Below, piece after piece: positions 26,955-36,312 of a stretch of DNA of 64,000 bases (its first letter is position 1; every line of letters starts with the position of its first letter). The stretch is taken from contig NZ_RQJP01000005.1 in the NCBI RefSeq assembly GCF_003858645.1, positions 434,001 through 498,000 on the forward strand, read 5' to 3'. The notes under the pieces are model-generated. The model saw only the letters and a list, made by a program, of their open reading frames with translations. It had not been told where the DNA came from and ran no database searches. The DNA comes from Larkinella knui. GTDB taxonomy: Bacteria > Bacteroidota > Bacteroidia > Cytophagales > Spirosomataceae. Made by a program: the position numbers and the translations under genes.

Positions 26955-27971
26955 TTACTCCGCATTGCCACAACCTTCCCCGTCGATCACAATACTGTCA
27001 CCCCGCATTTCGTAGGTAGCTTCTACCATTTGGGTTGTTATTTCCAGGATTTCCGCCAGGCGGTTGTGGTCAAAAGTGGCTTTCAGGCGGCAATTGGCCA
27101 GATTGGGGTTAGCGAGCCTGATTTTTATTCCGTATTTCTTTTGGAGCCGCATCGCAATTTCCGACAGTTTTTCGTCCTCAAACGTGAGCGAAATGGGTTG
27201 CCAGGTGTCCACTTTTTCCCGGAATTTCGAGAGTTCCGTAGACGTCAGCAAGCCCGATGCCACTTCGAAAACCGCCTGTTGGCGGGGCAGTAACAGCACC
27301 GATTTTGCCTGGCCTTTCCGGTCAGGAACCGACACCGACACCTTGCCGGTTACCACCGAAACTTCGTACCGCGATTGGTCCGGGTTGGATTTTACGTTAA
27401 AACTCGTGCCCAACACCTTCACCAGCAATTCATTACTCTTGACGAAGAAAGGCCGGGCCGGATCTTTGGTGACCTCAAAAAACGCTTCGCCTTCGACGCT
27501 CACCGTGCGCGACGTTTCGGAAAAAGCACCGGCCGCATACTGAATTTTGGCGTCGGGATTCAGCCAGACTTTGCTGCCATCCGGCAATTGGTGACGAACC
27601 ACCTGCTTCTCAGTATTGACAATGGAAACAGCCCTGGCCGTCGGTTCCGATGCGGGTTGGGCGGTATTCAGGTAAAAATACAATCCCAGACTTCCAACCA
27701 GAATGACCACCGCAGCCGCAGCATACCGCCAGAAACCTGGGGCCAGCGGGCGTACGTTGTCGGCTCGTTCCGGCGGGGTTTCAGACTCGGTTTTGAGGTT
27801 GACGATTTCCTGAATCTTTTTCAAATGCCGGGGCTGGTTAAATTCCCGCCTATCGGCTTTCTCCGCGTTCAGGGCCGCATACCATTGCTCCACCTGTTCA
27901 ACTTCTTCGGGGTTGCACGTTCCGGCGAGATACTTTTTCAGCAGGTCGGGTGAAATGTCTTTTGGGCTCAT
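26955..27971 (-). CDS. FecR-family anti-sigma factor
   Basis: An inner-membrane anti-sigma regulator of 338 residues from the ATG at 27971 (an ATG at 27995 adds eight). A short cytoplasmic N-terminal domain (SPDLLKKYLAGTCNPEEVEQV) would hold the sigma factor. One membrane helix follows (FWRYAAAAVVILVGSLGLYF), then the periplasmic FecR domain (VSVEGEAFFEVTKDPARPF, VLGTSFNVKS) and a C-terminal STN-like DUF4974 domain (ISLTFEDEKLSEIAMRLQKK). It should receive the signal from SusC's STN domain and release the ECF sigma factor coded divergently at 28121. Confidence 0.93.
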   Translation of the reverse strand: MSPKDISPDLLKKYLAGTCNPEEVEQVEQWYAALNAEKADRREFNQPRHLKKIQEIVNLKTESETPPERADNVRPLAPGFWRYAAAAVVILVGSLGLYFYLNTAQPASEPTARAVSIVNTEKQVVRHQLPDGSKVWLNPDAKIQYAAGAFSETSRTVSVEGEAFFEVTKDPARPFFVKSNELLVKVLGTSFNVKSNPDQSRYEVSVVTGKVSVSVPDRKGQAKSVLLLPRQQAVFEVASGLLTSTELSKFREKVDTWQPISLTFEDEKLSEIAMRLQKKYGIKIRLANPNLANCRLKATFDHNRLAEILEITTQMVEATYEMRGDSIVIDGEGCGNAE

Positions 27972-28120
27972 AGGTTCGTCGGGGCAACTGGCCATTCGTT
28001 GGCGTCTTTAGGGATAAGACGCACGAAAGCCCGGCAACCCTGGTGGGATTTGAAGAAAGTTTATAACAAATACTATCCGAAAGCTTAGTATTATTGCATC
28101 CGGCATGCTTTTAAGATTCG

Positions 28121-28717
28121 ATGCACAACCTGTACCGCGATAGTGACGCCAACACGCTGTGGCAGTTGGTGAAGACGAAGGCCGATTCGGCGGCTTTTGC
28201 GGAACTGCACGCCCGATTTTCCGGAAAACTCTACGCACTGGCCTACCGAAAAACCGGTGACAGTGATGTTGCTGAAGATCTGGTCCAGGATCTATTCGTA
28301 ACGCTCTGGGTTCAGCGGGAAACCCTTTCCATCGACAAAACCATCAACGTCTATCTCTTTTCGGCGCTGAAAAACCGGATCATTTCCCACCTGCGGAAGC
28401 AAATTCTTCACAAATCGGTTTCGCTGGATGAGGTGTATTCGGAAGTGCTCGTTTCGCATTCGGCCAACGTCGTGCAGGACTGGATTCAGGTTCGGGAAGT
28501 ACAGGAAGTGTATCTGCGGGAATTGAAAAATCTGCCCGAAAAAAGCCGGGAAGTGTTTGAACTCAGCCGCAGCGGTCTGGCTAACAAGGAAATTGCCGAA
28601 CAACTCGGTCTGGCCGAAAAAACCATCGAATTTCACATCAGCAAATGCCTGCGGGTGCTGCGGGTCAGGTTGTTGTACGTGGTCGGGGTTTTGTCGACCT
28701 TGCTACTGGTGAATTAA
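28121..28717 (+). CDS. ECF RNA polymerase sigma factor
   Basis: A 198-residue RpoE-like sigma factor of the Bacteroidota FecI type. Region 2 includes RFSGKLYALAYRKTGDSDVA and EDLVQDLFVTLWVQRETL. Region 4 carries the helix-turn-helix ANKEIAEQLGLAEKTIEFHI. The C-terminal hydrophobic tail (LLYVVGVLSTLLLVN) is common in this branch. It is divergent from fecR with a 149-base shared control region, the usual layout for trans-envelope control of a SusCD locus. Its predicted targets are the fecR-susC-susD-DUF1080-dehydrogenase genes. Confidence 0.93.
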   Translation: MHNLYRDSDANTLWQLVKTKADSAAFAELHARFSGKLYALAYRKTGDSDVAEDLVQDLFVTLWVQRETLSIDKTINVYLFSALKNRIISHLRKQILHKSVSLDEVYSEVLVSHSANVVQDWIQVREVQEVYLRELKNLPEKSREVFELSRSGLANKEIAEQLGLAEKTIEFHISKCLRVLRVRLLYVVGVLSTLLLVN

Positions 28718-28857
28718 CAGGAGCTTAGTTGCCTGGAGTAGAGTTGTTTACAACGGAGGGGTTTTCTATTAATGCCAACAGGTGGTGAATGAACAGGAAC
28801 TTAGTTAGCCGTGGTATGGTGGTTCCCCCCGCAGGGGTTTTCGGTTAATAGCAACAC
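28709..28857. repeat. Two imperfect tandem units of about 75 bases
   Basis: Unit 1 (28709-28782) starts GTGAATTAACAGGAGCTTAG and unit 2 (28785-28857) starts GTGAATGAACAGGAACTTAG. Both end in a GGGGTTTTC motif followed by TTAAT(A/G)-CCAACA-like sequence. Unit 1 overlaps the last codons and stop of the sigma gene. The family resembles short G-rich intergenic units common in Cytophagales, but I cannot name it. Confidence 0.55.
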
Positions 28858-28875
28858 ATTCCCTGTTCATACGAA

Positions 28876-28888
28876 GCCCCGGCGGGGC
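28876..28888. repeat. C/G palindrome GCCCCGGCGGGGC
   Basis: The same 13 bases stand at 12335-12347, both preceded by AA(A/G)-type sequence and followed by G(T/G). It is part of the intergenic repeat field between the sigma factor and the BASS transporter. Confidence 0.55.
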
Positions 28889-28980
28889 GGTCTAAACTGG
28901 TGCGATGCGTTTGCTAGTAAGAAAACCTTTCCGGGGTTCAAGCAGCCGAAATTTGTACAGTCGCTTACCGGTAATCCAGC

Positions 28981-30333
28981 TTATTGCGATCGACTGCCCG
29001 AAAACGCGCTGGCGGGCACTTCCAGTTCAGGGTGGTCCGGCAAACCGCTGGCGGTATTTTCGCCCGTTGGTCGTTTCCGAAACCAGTTGGCCAGTGCGGA
29101 ACCCGTCACGTTCTGCAACGGACCGAAAATAGCTGAGGCCAGTCCCAACGTCGCCACTTTGCCCATTTTCAGGGCTAATCCAGTGGCCACTCCGCCGTTT
29201 TGCATCCCAACCTCAAACGCAATCGTCCGGCGATCCCGCTCGGGCAGGCCGAAAAGCAAGGCCGTAAAATAGCCGATACTTAACCCGATTACGTTGTGCA
29301 AAAGACAGGTAATGATCAGCAGACCACCAACTTGCAGCAGATTGTCGCGCCCCGAAGCCGTGATGATAACGGTATTGATTACGATGCCGAGCATGGCGAT
29401 AAACGACAAACCGCTTTCGATCCTGGGTCGGTCGATGGACTTCGCATTTTTCAGCATGATGGCGCTGATCATCGGCAATAGGTAAAACCAGAAGGTCGAG
29501 GTGAGGAGAGCGGTCAGAAAACCCATTCCGTCGGCTTTCGTAACCACCATCATGACCAGATTCGTCACCAGAATGATACCGGCAAAAGCCAGCAACTGGA
29601 CGGTTCGGGTGCGTTTGGTTTCCTTGCCAAAATAAAACAGGTTGAAAATAAACCCGGCTACAATCGGGATGACGATCATGTTGGTGATGTCGATCATCAT
29701 GTGGGCAATGTCGATTTCGACGTACTGGCCACCCAGCCATTTCATTAGAAACGGCGTAATAAACGGTGATAAAATGGTCGAACAGGCCCCGATAGTAACG
29801 GCCAGGGCCAGATTCGCCCCCGACAAATACGACATCACATTGGACGCCATCGCGCTCGAAACACAGCCGATCAGGATAACGCCCCCCGCAATTTCGGGTT
29901 CAAAATCGAACAGGTGCGAAAGCGAAAAACCGACCAGCGGCATCACCATAAAATGGCTGCAAACCCCGATCAGGACGCCTTTCGGCATTTTGACGACGCC
30001 CTTAAAATCGTCGAAACTCATGTGTGAACCCATGCCAAACATGGTAAGTTGCACAAAGGGAACGATGAGCCGTTTGAGTTGAAAACCGCCAACGGTGAAG
30101 AAATACGTGGGGTAAAACATCGCCAGCGTCACGGCCGCCAGAATCCAGACGGTGTAGGAAAAGCCTTTCAGTTGGGCAAAACCCCGAAAAGCCAGCGCCA
30201 GCAAAACCAGCGTCAGCATCAAAACCGGGCCGGTTTTTGCCAGATCATCCGATGCATACAGAAACGCTGAACCCGCAAAGGCCAGACCGGACAAAGTCAG
30301 CAGAATCAACGAAAGGCGACGCGGCATAGTCAT
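28981..30333 (-). CDS. Bile acid:sodium symporter (BASS) family transporter
   Basis: A 450-residue inner-membrane protein with about ten helices. BASS motifs are QLTMFGMGSHMSFDDFKGV, the GVILIGCVSSAMASNVMSYL crossover segment and FEVGMQNGGVATGLALKMG near the C-terminus, both helix-break motifs that form the sodium and substrate sites. The family moves bile acids, 2-keto acids, pantoate or other organic anions with sodium; the substrate here is unknown. A polar 40-residue tail follows the last helix. It lies 121 bases downstream of the sialidase-like gene on the same strand, so they may be linked in transcription. Confidence 0.9.
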   Translation of the reverse strand: MTMPRRLSLILLTLSGLAFAGSAFLYASDDLAKTGPVLMLTLVLLALAFRGFAQLKGFSYTVWILAAVTLAMFYPTYFFTVGGFQLKRLIVPFVQLTMFGMGSHMSFDDFKGVVKMPKGVLIGVCSHFMVMPLVGFSLSHLFDFEPEIAGGVILIGCVSSAMASNVMSYLSGANLALAVTIGACSTILSPFITPFLMKWLGGQYVEIDIAHMMIDITNMIVIPIVAGFIFNLFYFGKETKRTRTVQLLAFAGIILVTNLVMMVVTKADGMGFLTALLTSTFWFYLLPMISAIMLKNAKSIDRPRIESGLSFIAMLGIVINTVIITASGRDNLLQVGGLLIITCLLHNVIGLSIGYFTALLFGLPERDRRTIAFEVGMQNGGVATGLALKMGKVATLGLASAIFGPLQNVTGSALANWFRKRPTGENTASGLPDHPELEVPASAFSGSRSQ

Positions 30334-30454
30334 CGGGTTGGTTTATAGGTTCATAAGCTTAAATTCCGTTGTGGATACTCATTCGACGGACGCTTCAGTA
30401 CACATTGGAGGGCGTATGCCCCGGAGTTTATACCTGCTATTTTTTAAACTTGGT

Positions 30455-32341
30455 TTAGTGGGTTTTAGAAAACGCGTTGTAATTCCCGATGGCTTCCGAC
30501 ACCGTCAATGCCCGGTTGTAAATGGAAAGCTGGCTGATCCGTCCGTTGAGCTGTGTTCCGATGCTGATCTGCGCAGCACCACCGGCCGACTTCAGATACG
30601 GATTGAACCGGCCCCAGCCAAACTGCCGGGTGTTGCCGCCGTCGTTGAGGTTGCCATCGACCACGAAGGCGATGATGTGCGGACCGCCATCGACGATGAC
30701 GCTGAGGTGGTGGTTCTGATTGGGTTTCAGCAGACCTTCGTCACAGGCCCAGGCCGATTCGGTGCGGCCGTCGTTCATGGCAAACTCGACCGTTTTTTTG
30801 TCCGTCGTTCGCAAAAACCAGCCTTTTCCGGTGGGGTCACGGGCGTCGAGCAGAATCTGGTTATCAGACAGGTTGGTGAGGTTGAAGCTGAGATCGATGG
30901 TAAACCCGTTGGGCACATTCATGCCCGGCTGTTCCAGCTTTTTCGTGTTTCGGACATACCAATCGGGCAGGGACGGAGCGGCAACCGATTGCGGAAATTT
31001 TCCCGATTGATACGACCAGGTGGTTACCAAACCGTCCTGTGTTTTTTTCGAATTGTCGAACTGGTTCCACAAACTCGTCAGCAGTTTTGTATCGACCTGA
31101 TGGACGCGAGCGATGTCTTTCTGCGTTTCGGTGATGTAATAGGCCCCTTTGTCTTCGATCAGATCGGGGTAACTCATTCGGATCAGCGGGTCTTCGTCGT
31201 ACAGTAAAATCTCGGGCTGGCTCCACCGGATGATTTTCCCTTTGGGCGAATCGACTTCTACACCGCCCGAAATCCAGGCCGGATTGCGGTCTTCGTAGGC
31301 CATGTTGCGCCGTTTGGGATGCTCCCGAATAAACCGCCCGCCGTGGTTATGAAACCAGTAAAGGTATTTTCCGTTCTCGCATTTCCAGACAAAATTAGCC
31401 GCTCGCGGATGCTTCATCAACGGCCCGTTGCCATACCGCATGTACTGGGGCGGTTCCCACGTATGGCCGGCATCCCGGCTGTAGGTATAGGCCGGATGGC
31501 CGTCGATGGTCCGGTAAACACAGAAAAAAGAACCGTCGCTCAGCACCACAACATTTTGCTCTTCGGCAATCGGGCCGCCGTCCTTCGCCGGGGTCCGCAG
31601 GCCGATTTCGCCGTCGGGCAGCGTGTTCCAACTGGCCTGTGCCGGATCGTTTGCCGTCAATAAATCCGGACTTTGCAACAGGGCGCCTTCGCTGGTGGTA
31701 AAAAAACCTTCGCCAAAACCGCCGACTTTATGGATCGGAACGTAAGCTGATTGGTTGTGCGTAAACGCCCGGCCGACATTCCAGAAGTATTGAATTTTCC
31801 CCTGATACGGGTTTTTTTTGTCGATTTCAAAATTGCGGATGGGTAGGGTGATTCGGTTGGCCGACCAGGTTTTGCCGTTGTCATCGGAATATTTAAAGAC
31901 AAAATACCCCTGGCTGTCCACCCGCTTGACCAGGCCATCGGGATACGGCGGATTGTCGCCTTTCACCGCCCGGATGTTGTCGGTATTGTGGTTGTAAAAA
32001 ACGAAAATCCGGCCCGATGGGGCTTTTAACAGCACAGCATACGACGCTTCCGGCCCGTCGCCCGGCTCGACATCCCGTTTGTCGATCCAGGTTTTGCCCT
32101 GATCGAGACTTCGTTGGGAAATAATGTGCTGGCCCGACGCCCCTTCGTGGCCGGTTCCGGTGGTCAACACGCACAACCATGCGCCGTCGTTGGTTTTGAC
32201 GATATATGGCTGATCGCTGTACGTTTCGTCGGGAATCACCATCCCGGTTTTGATATCACGCGCATCCTGGGCCATCAGCGTTCCGGTCAACGCGACGCAC
32301 AGAACCAGCGACAGGCCGGTTGTTTTCAGATTCGGTAGCAT
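30455..32341 (-). CDS. Exported sialidase-like beta-propeller with C-terminal LamG-like domain
   Basis: A 628-residue secreted protein. The signal peptide (LSLVLCVALTGTLMAQ) precedes a six-bladed propeller with Asp-box motifs: SLDQGKTW (78-85), SDDNGKTWS (152-160) and SRDAGHTW (about 280-287). SDQPYIVKTNDGAWLC and FNHNTDNIR-type strands fit the BNR/sialidase superfamily. The C-terminal ~190 residues form a concanavalin/LamG fold (FTIDLSFNLTNLSDNQILLD, GRISQLSIYNRALTVSEAIG). True sialidase activity is not certain, because many propellers of this group act on other glycans or only bind them. Confidence 0.82.
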   Translation of the reverse strand: MLPNLKTTGLSLVLCVALTGTLMAQDARDIKTGMVIPDETYSDQPYIVKTNDGAWLCVLTTGTGHEGASGQHIISQRSLDQGKTWIDKRDVEPGDGPEASYAVLLKAPSGRIFVFYNHNTDNIRAVKGDNPPYPDGLVKRVDSQGYFVFKYSDDNGKTWSANRITLPIRNFEIDKKNPYQGKIQYFWNVGRAFTHNQSAYVPIHKVGGFGEGFFTTSEGALLQSPDLLTANDPAQASWNTLPDGEIGLRTPAKDGGPIAEEQNVVVLSDGSFFCVYRTIDGHPAYTYSRDAGHTWEPPQYMRYGNGPLMKHPRAANFVWKCENGKYLYWFHNHGGRFIREHPKRRNMAYEDRNPAWISGGVEVDSPKGKIIRWSQPEILLYDEDPLIRMSYPDLIEDKGAYYITETQKDIARVHQVDTKLLTSLWNQFDNSKKTQDGLVTTWSYQSGKFPQSVAAPSLPDWYVRNTKKLEQPGMNVPNGFTIDLSFNLTNLSDNQILLDARDPTGKGWFLRTTDKKTVEFAMNDGRTESAWACDEGLLKPNQNHHLSVIVDGGPHIIAFVVDGNLNDGGNTRQFGWGRFNPYLKSAGGAAQISIGTQLNGRISQLSIYNRALTVSEAIGNYNAFSKTH

Positions 32342-32423
32342 AGTTTCGACGATTTTTCAAAGTCGGAAGTACGGCCAAAAACACGCTCCAGCAAACCAGA
32401 GGCACGATTTTTTGCCAAATTAG

Positions 32424-32454
32424 TTGCGTGCGCTTCTGATCTATCGTATGTTTG
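32424..32454 (+). promoter_or_regulatory. Bacteroidota-type promoter for the siderophore receptor
   Basis: TTG at 32424-32426 and TATGTTTG at 32447-32454 with 20 bases between them match the -33/-7 consensus (TTG and TAnnTTTG). Transcription would start about 160 bases before the receptor ATG, leaving a long leader that can fold by pairing CCCGGTG (32542) with CACCGGG (32567). Confidence 0.55.
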
Positions 32455-32621
32455 CTTAATTGTTTGTAATAAGTCTAAATAAGTATAAACATTGCCAGAA
32501 CGAATTGAATCGGTCTTGTACTTATTGCAAACGCATAAAAAACCCGGTGCACTGTCGCCAAACCTTACACCGGGTATCCGTTAAATCATCCACTAAAACG
32601 ATTAACAGAGTAAACAAAAGT

Positions 32622-34985
32622 ATGAAACATTTTACACACCTGGTGCTTATCGTCAGGATAAGCATTTGCTGCCTCATTGTCCAGATTTTCTCCTCCACGT
32701 CCTACGCAGAAAACCGACCGGTAGAATCCGGAAAAGGAACCATCAAAGGCTTCGTTCAAACCGCTGACGGCAAGCCCGCCGGATTCGTAAACGTTTCTCT
32801 GAAAGGATTAGCCAAAGGGTCAATTACGAATGAAAAAGGGGAATACCTGATCAAAAACGTGCCGGAAGGTCCGCAAACGGTGGTCGTTCAATTACTCGGC
32901 TATTCACCGATTGAGCTGAATGTGACCGTTGCGCCGAACGAAACGACTACGATTCCGGCCATTAGCCTCAACGAAGATTCGACCACCCTGCAGGACGTTT
33001 GGGTGCGGGGTAATGTAAACAAATTTGCCACTAAAGAATCGGAGTATGTAGCCCGCCTGCCCCTCAAAAATCTGGAAAACCCGCAAGTCTATACCGCCGT
33101 CAGCAAAGCGTTAATCAGCGATCAGGTCATTACCGATTTCAAAGAGACGCTGCGGAACGTACCGGGCGTTGCCCCGATCAATAATCCGGCGGGCGGAACG
33201 GGTGCCACCGTCCGGGGATTTACGGCGAACACGACCGTCCGCAACGGCATGGCGGTGCAGATTTACCAGTCGGATGTCATCAACCTGGAACGCGTGGAGG
33301 TTATCAAAGGCCCTTCCGGCACGTTGTTTGGTTCCAGCCTGGTGGGTTTCGGCGGACTGATCAACCAGGTCACGAAAAAACCGTTCGAAACATTCAAAGG
33401 CGAGGTTGCCTACACGGCGGGAAGCTACGAACTGAGCCGCTTTACGGCCGACATCAATACGCCGTTGAACGCCGACAGAACGGTTTTATTTCGGGTCAAT
33501 GCGGCTGCTCACTCGGAAGGGTCGTTCCAGAACTACGGTCACAACCGTCGCTATACGGTTACGCCCAGTCTGTCGTACAAAGTGGATGACCGGTTGTCTT
33601 TTTCATTCGACGCGGAGCTTAATTCGACGAATCGATCGACGGTGGCGTATTATCAAAACTTACCCAAAACGTCCTATCGTAGCTTTAAGGATATTCCCAT
33701 TCCCGTCAAAACATCGCTGGGCGGAGAAAACATCGACGCCAGTATTACCGCACTGAATTATTCGGCGGGCGCCCGGTACGTGATCAATCCGCAGTGGACG
33801 TCGCAAACGAACGTGGCCATTGGCACTAACCGCATCGAACACAGCAACCAGATTTATCCCAACTGGACCAGCGATACCACCTTTAACCGCAACATCTCGA
33901 ACTACGGCCCCCGGATTTTTACCTCCATCAACGCCCAGCAGAATTTTGTGGGCAGCTTTCAGTTGGGTAGCTTCCGAAACCGGCTGTTGGTGGGGGTGGA
34001 TCTGTACACCTTCACGAGTCAGCTCCGGTTCACGGACGTCGGCACCTACGATGTTGTCAACACGAAGCGGCCGATTCCCGGCATCAATCTGGAAAAAGTA
34101 AATGCGCTGGTGGCTACCAAAACCAACTCGAACAACGAGACAAAGCTGAGCACCTACAGCGCCTACGCGTCGGATGTGATCAATCTGACCCGGAAACTGG
34201 TCGTCATGCTGAGTGTACGGGTGGATCGCTTTGTGAACAATCCGACCATCACCAATGGCGTGGCCGCTAAAAATGATTACGGGCAGACGGCGGTATCGCC
34301 CAAATTCGGGCTGGTTTACCAGCTCATACCGGATCAGGTGTCGGTATTTGGGAATTACATGAACGGTTTCCAGAATGTGGCCCCCGTGGTTCAGCCCGAC
34401 GGAACAACCTCGGTCTTTAAACCCCTGAATGCCAACCAGTGGGAGGTGGGCGTGAAGGCCGACGCGTTCAACCGGAAACTCAGCGGAAGTGTCAGCTACT
34501 ACGACATTGCCATTCGGAACGCCACCCGCGTCGAAAATAGCTTCACGCTGCAGGATGGTTCCCAGAAAAGCAAAGGCTACGAAATTGAGCTGATCGGTAA
34601 TCCGGTAGCGGGTCTGAATATCGTTGCCGGGTATGCAAAGAATGAAAATAAAGTGGTGAAAGCGGTCGATTTTGTCGGCAATTACGTCGCTCAGGCCCCC
34701 ACGGATTTTGCCAATCTCTGGGTAACGTACAAGTTTGTAGGGAAAACGCTGCGAAACCTGGGTCTGGGCGTTGGCGGTAATTACGTTTCGGATTGCTATT
34801 TCGACGCGGCCAATCTGATCACCATTCCGGGGTATACCGTCCTCAATGCGTCGGTATTTTTCGACCAGCCGAAATGGCGGTTCACACTCAAAGGCAACAA
34901 CCTGGCCGACGTGGCTTATTTCTCCAACTGGGGGTTGCCCCAGCCGCTGCGGCAGGTAACGGGTTCACTGACCTTCCGGTTTTAA
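32622..34985 (+). CDS. TonB-dependent siderophore receptor (FhuA/FecA-like)
   Basis: A 787-residue outer-membrane receptor starting MKHFTHLVLIVRISICC; upstream in-frame codons back to 32460 lie beyond the promoter and are excluded. The order is signal peptide, carboxypeptidase-regulatory-like domain (about 40-120; GTIKGFVQTADGKPAGFVNV), plug (ALISDQVITDFKETLRNVPG, NLERVEVIKGPSGTLFGSSL) and barrel ending LRQVTGSLTFRF with the terminal phenylalanine needed for assembly. The plug motifs match ferric-siderophore receptors, and the next gene is an iron-related PepSY protein, so ferric siderophore uptake is likely. The siderophore is unknown. Confidence 0.92.
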   Translation: MKHFTHLVLIVRISICCLIVQIFSSTSYAENRPVESGKGTIKGFVQTADGKPAGFVNVSLKGLAKGSITNEKGEYLIKNVPEGPQTVVVQLLGYSPIELNVTVAPNETTTIPAISLNEDSTTLQDVWVRGNVNKFATKESEYVARLPLKNLENPQVYTAVSKALISDQVITDFKETLRNVPGVAPINNPAGGTGATVRGFTANTTVRNGMAVQIYQSDVINLERVEVIKGPSGTLFGSSLVGFGGLINQVTKKPFETFKGEVAYTAGSYELSRFTADINTPLNADRTVLFRVNAAAHSEGSFQNYGHNRRYTVTPSLSYKVDDRLSFSFDAELNSTNRSTVAYYQNLPKTSYRSFKDIPIPVKTSLGGENIDASITALNYSAGARYVINPQWTSQTNVAIGTNRIEHSNQIYPNWTSDTTFNRNISNYGPRIFTSINAQQNFVGSFQLGSFRNRLLVGVDLYTFTSQLRFTDVGTYDVVNTKRPIPGINLEKVNALVATKTNSNNETKLSTYSAYASDVINLTRKLVVMLSVRVDRFVNNPTITNGVAAKNDYGQTAVSPKFGLVYQLIPDQVSVFGNYMNGFQNVAPVVQPDGTTSVFKPLNANQWEVGVKADAFNRKLSGSVSYYDIAIRNATRVENSFTLQDGSQKSKGYEIELIGNPVAGLNIVAGYAKNENKVVKAVDFVGNYVAQAPTDFANLWVTYKFVGKTLRNLGLGVGGNYVSDCYFDAANLITIPGYTVLNASVFFDQPKWRFTLKGNNLADVAYFSNWGLPQPLRQVTGSLTFRF

Positions 34986-34988
34986 TGG

Positions 34989-35018
34989 ACCGGGGGTTGC
35001 TGAAAGCCAACCCCCGGT
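34989..35018 (+). terminator. Strong terminator or attenuator between receptor and PepSY gene
   Basis: ACCGGGGGTTG (34989-34999) pairs perfectly with CAACCCCCGGT (35008-35018) around an eight-base loop, four bases past the receptor stop, and is followed by the T-rich TTTCTTTCCTTTTG. It should lower read-through into the PepSY gene 37 bases on. Confidence 0.8.
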
Positions 35019-35054
35019 TTCTTTCCTTTTGTTTTACGCTATTGCCCGGCAACC

Positions 35055-36299
35055 ATGAAGAAATCAAAACGCTCTCTTTTCCGACGAGTCAACGAATGGC
35101 TCCACTTATGGCTGGGCCTGTTTTCGGGCATCGTCGTATTTGTGGTGTGTATAACCGCCTGTTTTTGGGTGTTTCGGTATGAGGTCTGGTATTTTACGGA
35201 ACCTTACCAGCGCGTTGTGCCTCAAAATCAGCCTTTTCTAGCGCCCTCCGTGCTGTTGGAAAAAGCCGACCGGTTCGTTTTTCAACAGGAAAAAAAGCAC
35301 GTTGCGTTCACGGCGATCACCTACGGCGCGTCGAATAAATCCGTTTTTACCACCTACCAGCTTTCGGAAGGCAAGTACCAGCAGGTTTTTATGAATCCGT
35401 ATACGGGCGCGATCATTCACCATAAAAAAGGCCCTTCGACCGCCGAAGCTTTTTTTATTTTCGTTCGAAGCGGGCACCGGTTTTTCTTTCTTCCTCCCAA
35501 AATCGGCAGCCCCATCGTCGGAACCGCCTGCCTTATTTTTCTAATTACCATGATTACGGGGCTGATCTGGTGGTATCCGAAAAAATGGACCTCAGCGACC
35601 CGCAGGAAGAGTTTCGCCATTAAATGGAAGGCGAACTGGAAGCGCGTGAATCTGGATCTGCACAATGTGCTGGGCTTTTACGCCCTGCTGGTGGCCCTGG
35701 CCTTGACGATTTCCGGGATCGTCTACAGTTTTCGGTGGTTCGACAAAGCGTATTTCTGGGTATTGACCGGCAAACCGTATGCGGGCATTTACGGAAGCGA
35801 GGAGGGCGACCCGGTATCCGATACCACCCAAACCGCCCGTTTGTATTCGAAACCGGAAGACCGGCTCTGGCAGTTGGTGCGCCGGGAACAGCCGGGCGAA
35901 CTGGCCCGACTCAGCATATCGTTTCCCAAGGCCGCGAAGGATCCGTTTGAGATAGCCATCAATCCGAAAGAGGGAACCATTTATAAAACCTACGAGCGGT
36001 TTTTTGATCAGAACACGTTGCGGGAATTACCGTCTGAAGAGTCTCGAAAGTATGAAGAATTAGCGGCTGGGGAGAAACTTTACCGCATGAATTTTGACAT
36101 TCACGTTGGACAGATTGGGGGATTGCCCACAAAAATCCTGGCCTTTTTTGTCAGCCTGATCGGGGCCAGTTTGCCCGTAACCGGTTTTCTGATCTGGTGG
36201 TTTCGGGGAAAGAAAGGCGGGAAGAAATCCCTGACTCCGGTCCGTCGGACCAGCGACGCCAATTCGCAGGAAGCAGTCGGTGTGGAGAAGCAGGCCTAA
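35055..36299 (+). CDS. PepSY-associated transmembrane protein, siderophore reductase-like
   Basis: A 414-residue inner-membrane protein of the PepSY_TM family. Helices lie at about 20-42 (GLFSGIVVFVVCITACFWVF), 145-172, 198-222 and 358-382. Conserved histidines that may bind heme or metal sit in NEWLHLWLG, RSGHRFFF, LDLHNVLGFY and FDIHVGQIGG. Relatives such as PiuB and FsqB are linked to ferric-siderophore reduction. Placement after a TonB siderophore receptor supports that role here. It probably releases iron from siderophores in the periplasm. Confidence 0.88.
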   Translation: MKKSKRSLFRRVNEWLHLWLGLFSGIVVFVVCITACFWVFRYEVWYFTEPYQRVVPQNQPFLAPSVLLEKADRFVFQQEKKHVAFTAITYGASNKSVFTTYQLSEGKYQQVFMNPYTGAIIHHKKGPSTAEAFFIFVRSGHRFFFLPPKIGSPIVGTACLIFLITMITGLIWWYPKKWTSATRRKSFAIKWKANWKRVNLDLHNVLGFYALLVALALTISGIVYSFRWFDKAYFWVLTGKPYAGIYGSEEGDPVSDTTQTARLYSKPEDRLWQLVRREQPGELARLSISFPKAAKDPFEIAINPKEGTIYKTYERFFDQNTLRELPSEESRKYEELAAGEKLYRMNFDIHVGQIGGLPTKILAFFVSLIGASLPVTGFLIWWFRGKKGGKKSLTPVRRTSDANSQEAVGVEKQA

Positions 36300-36312
36300 C
36301 CGTGATTCGGCA

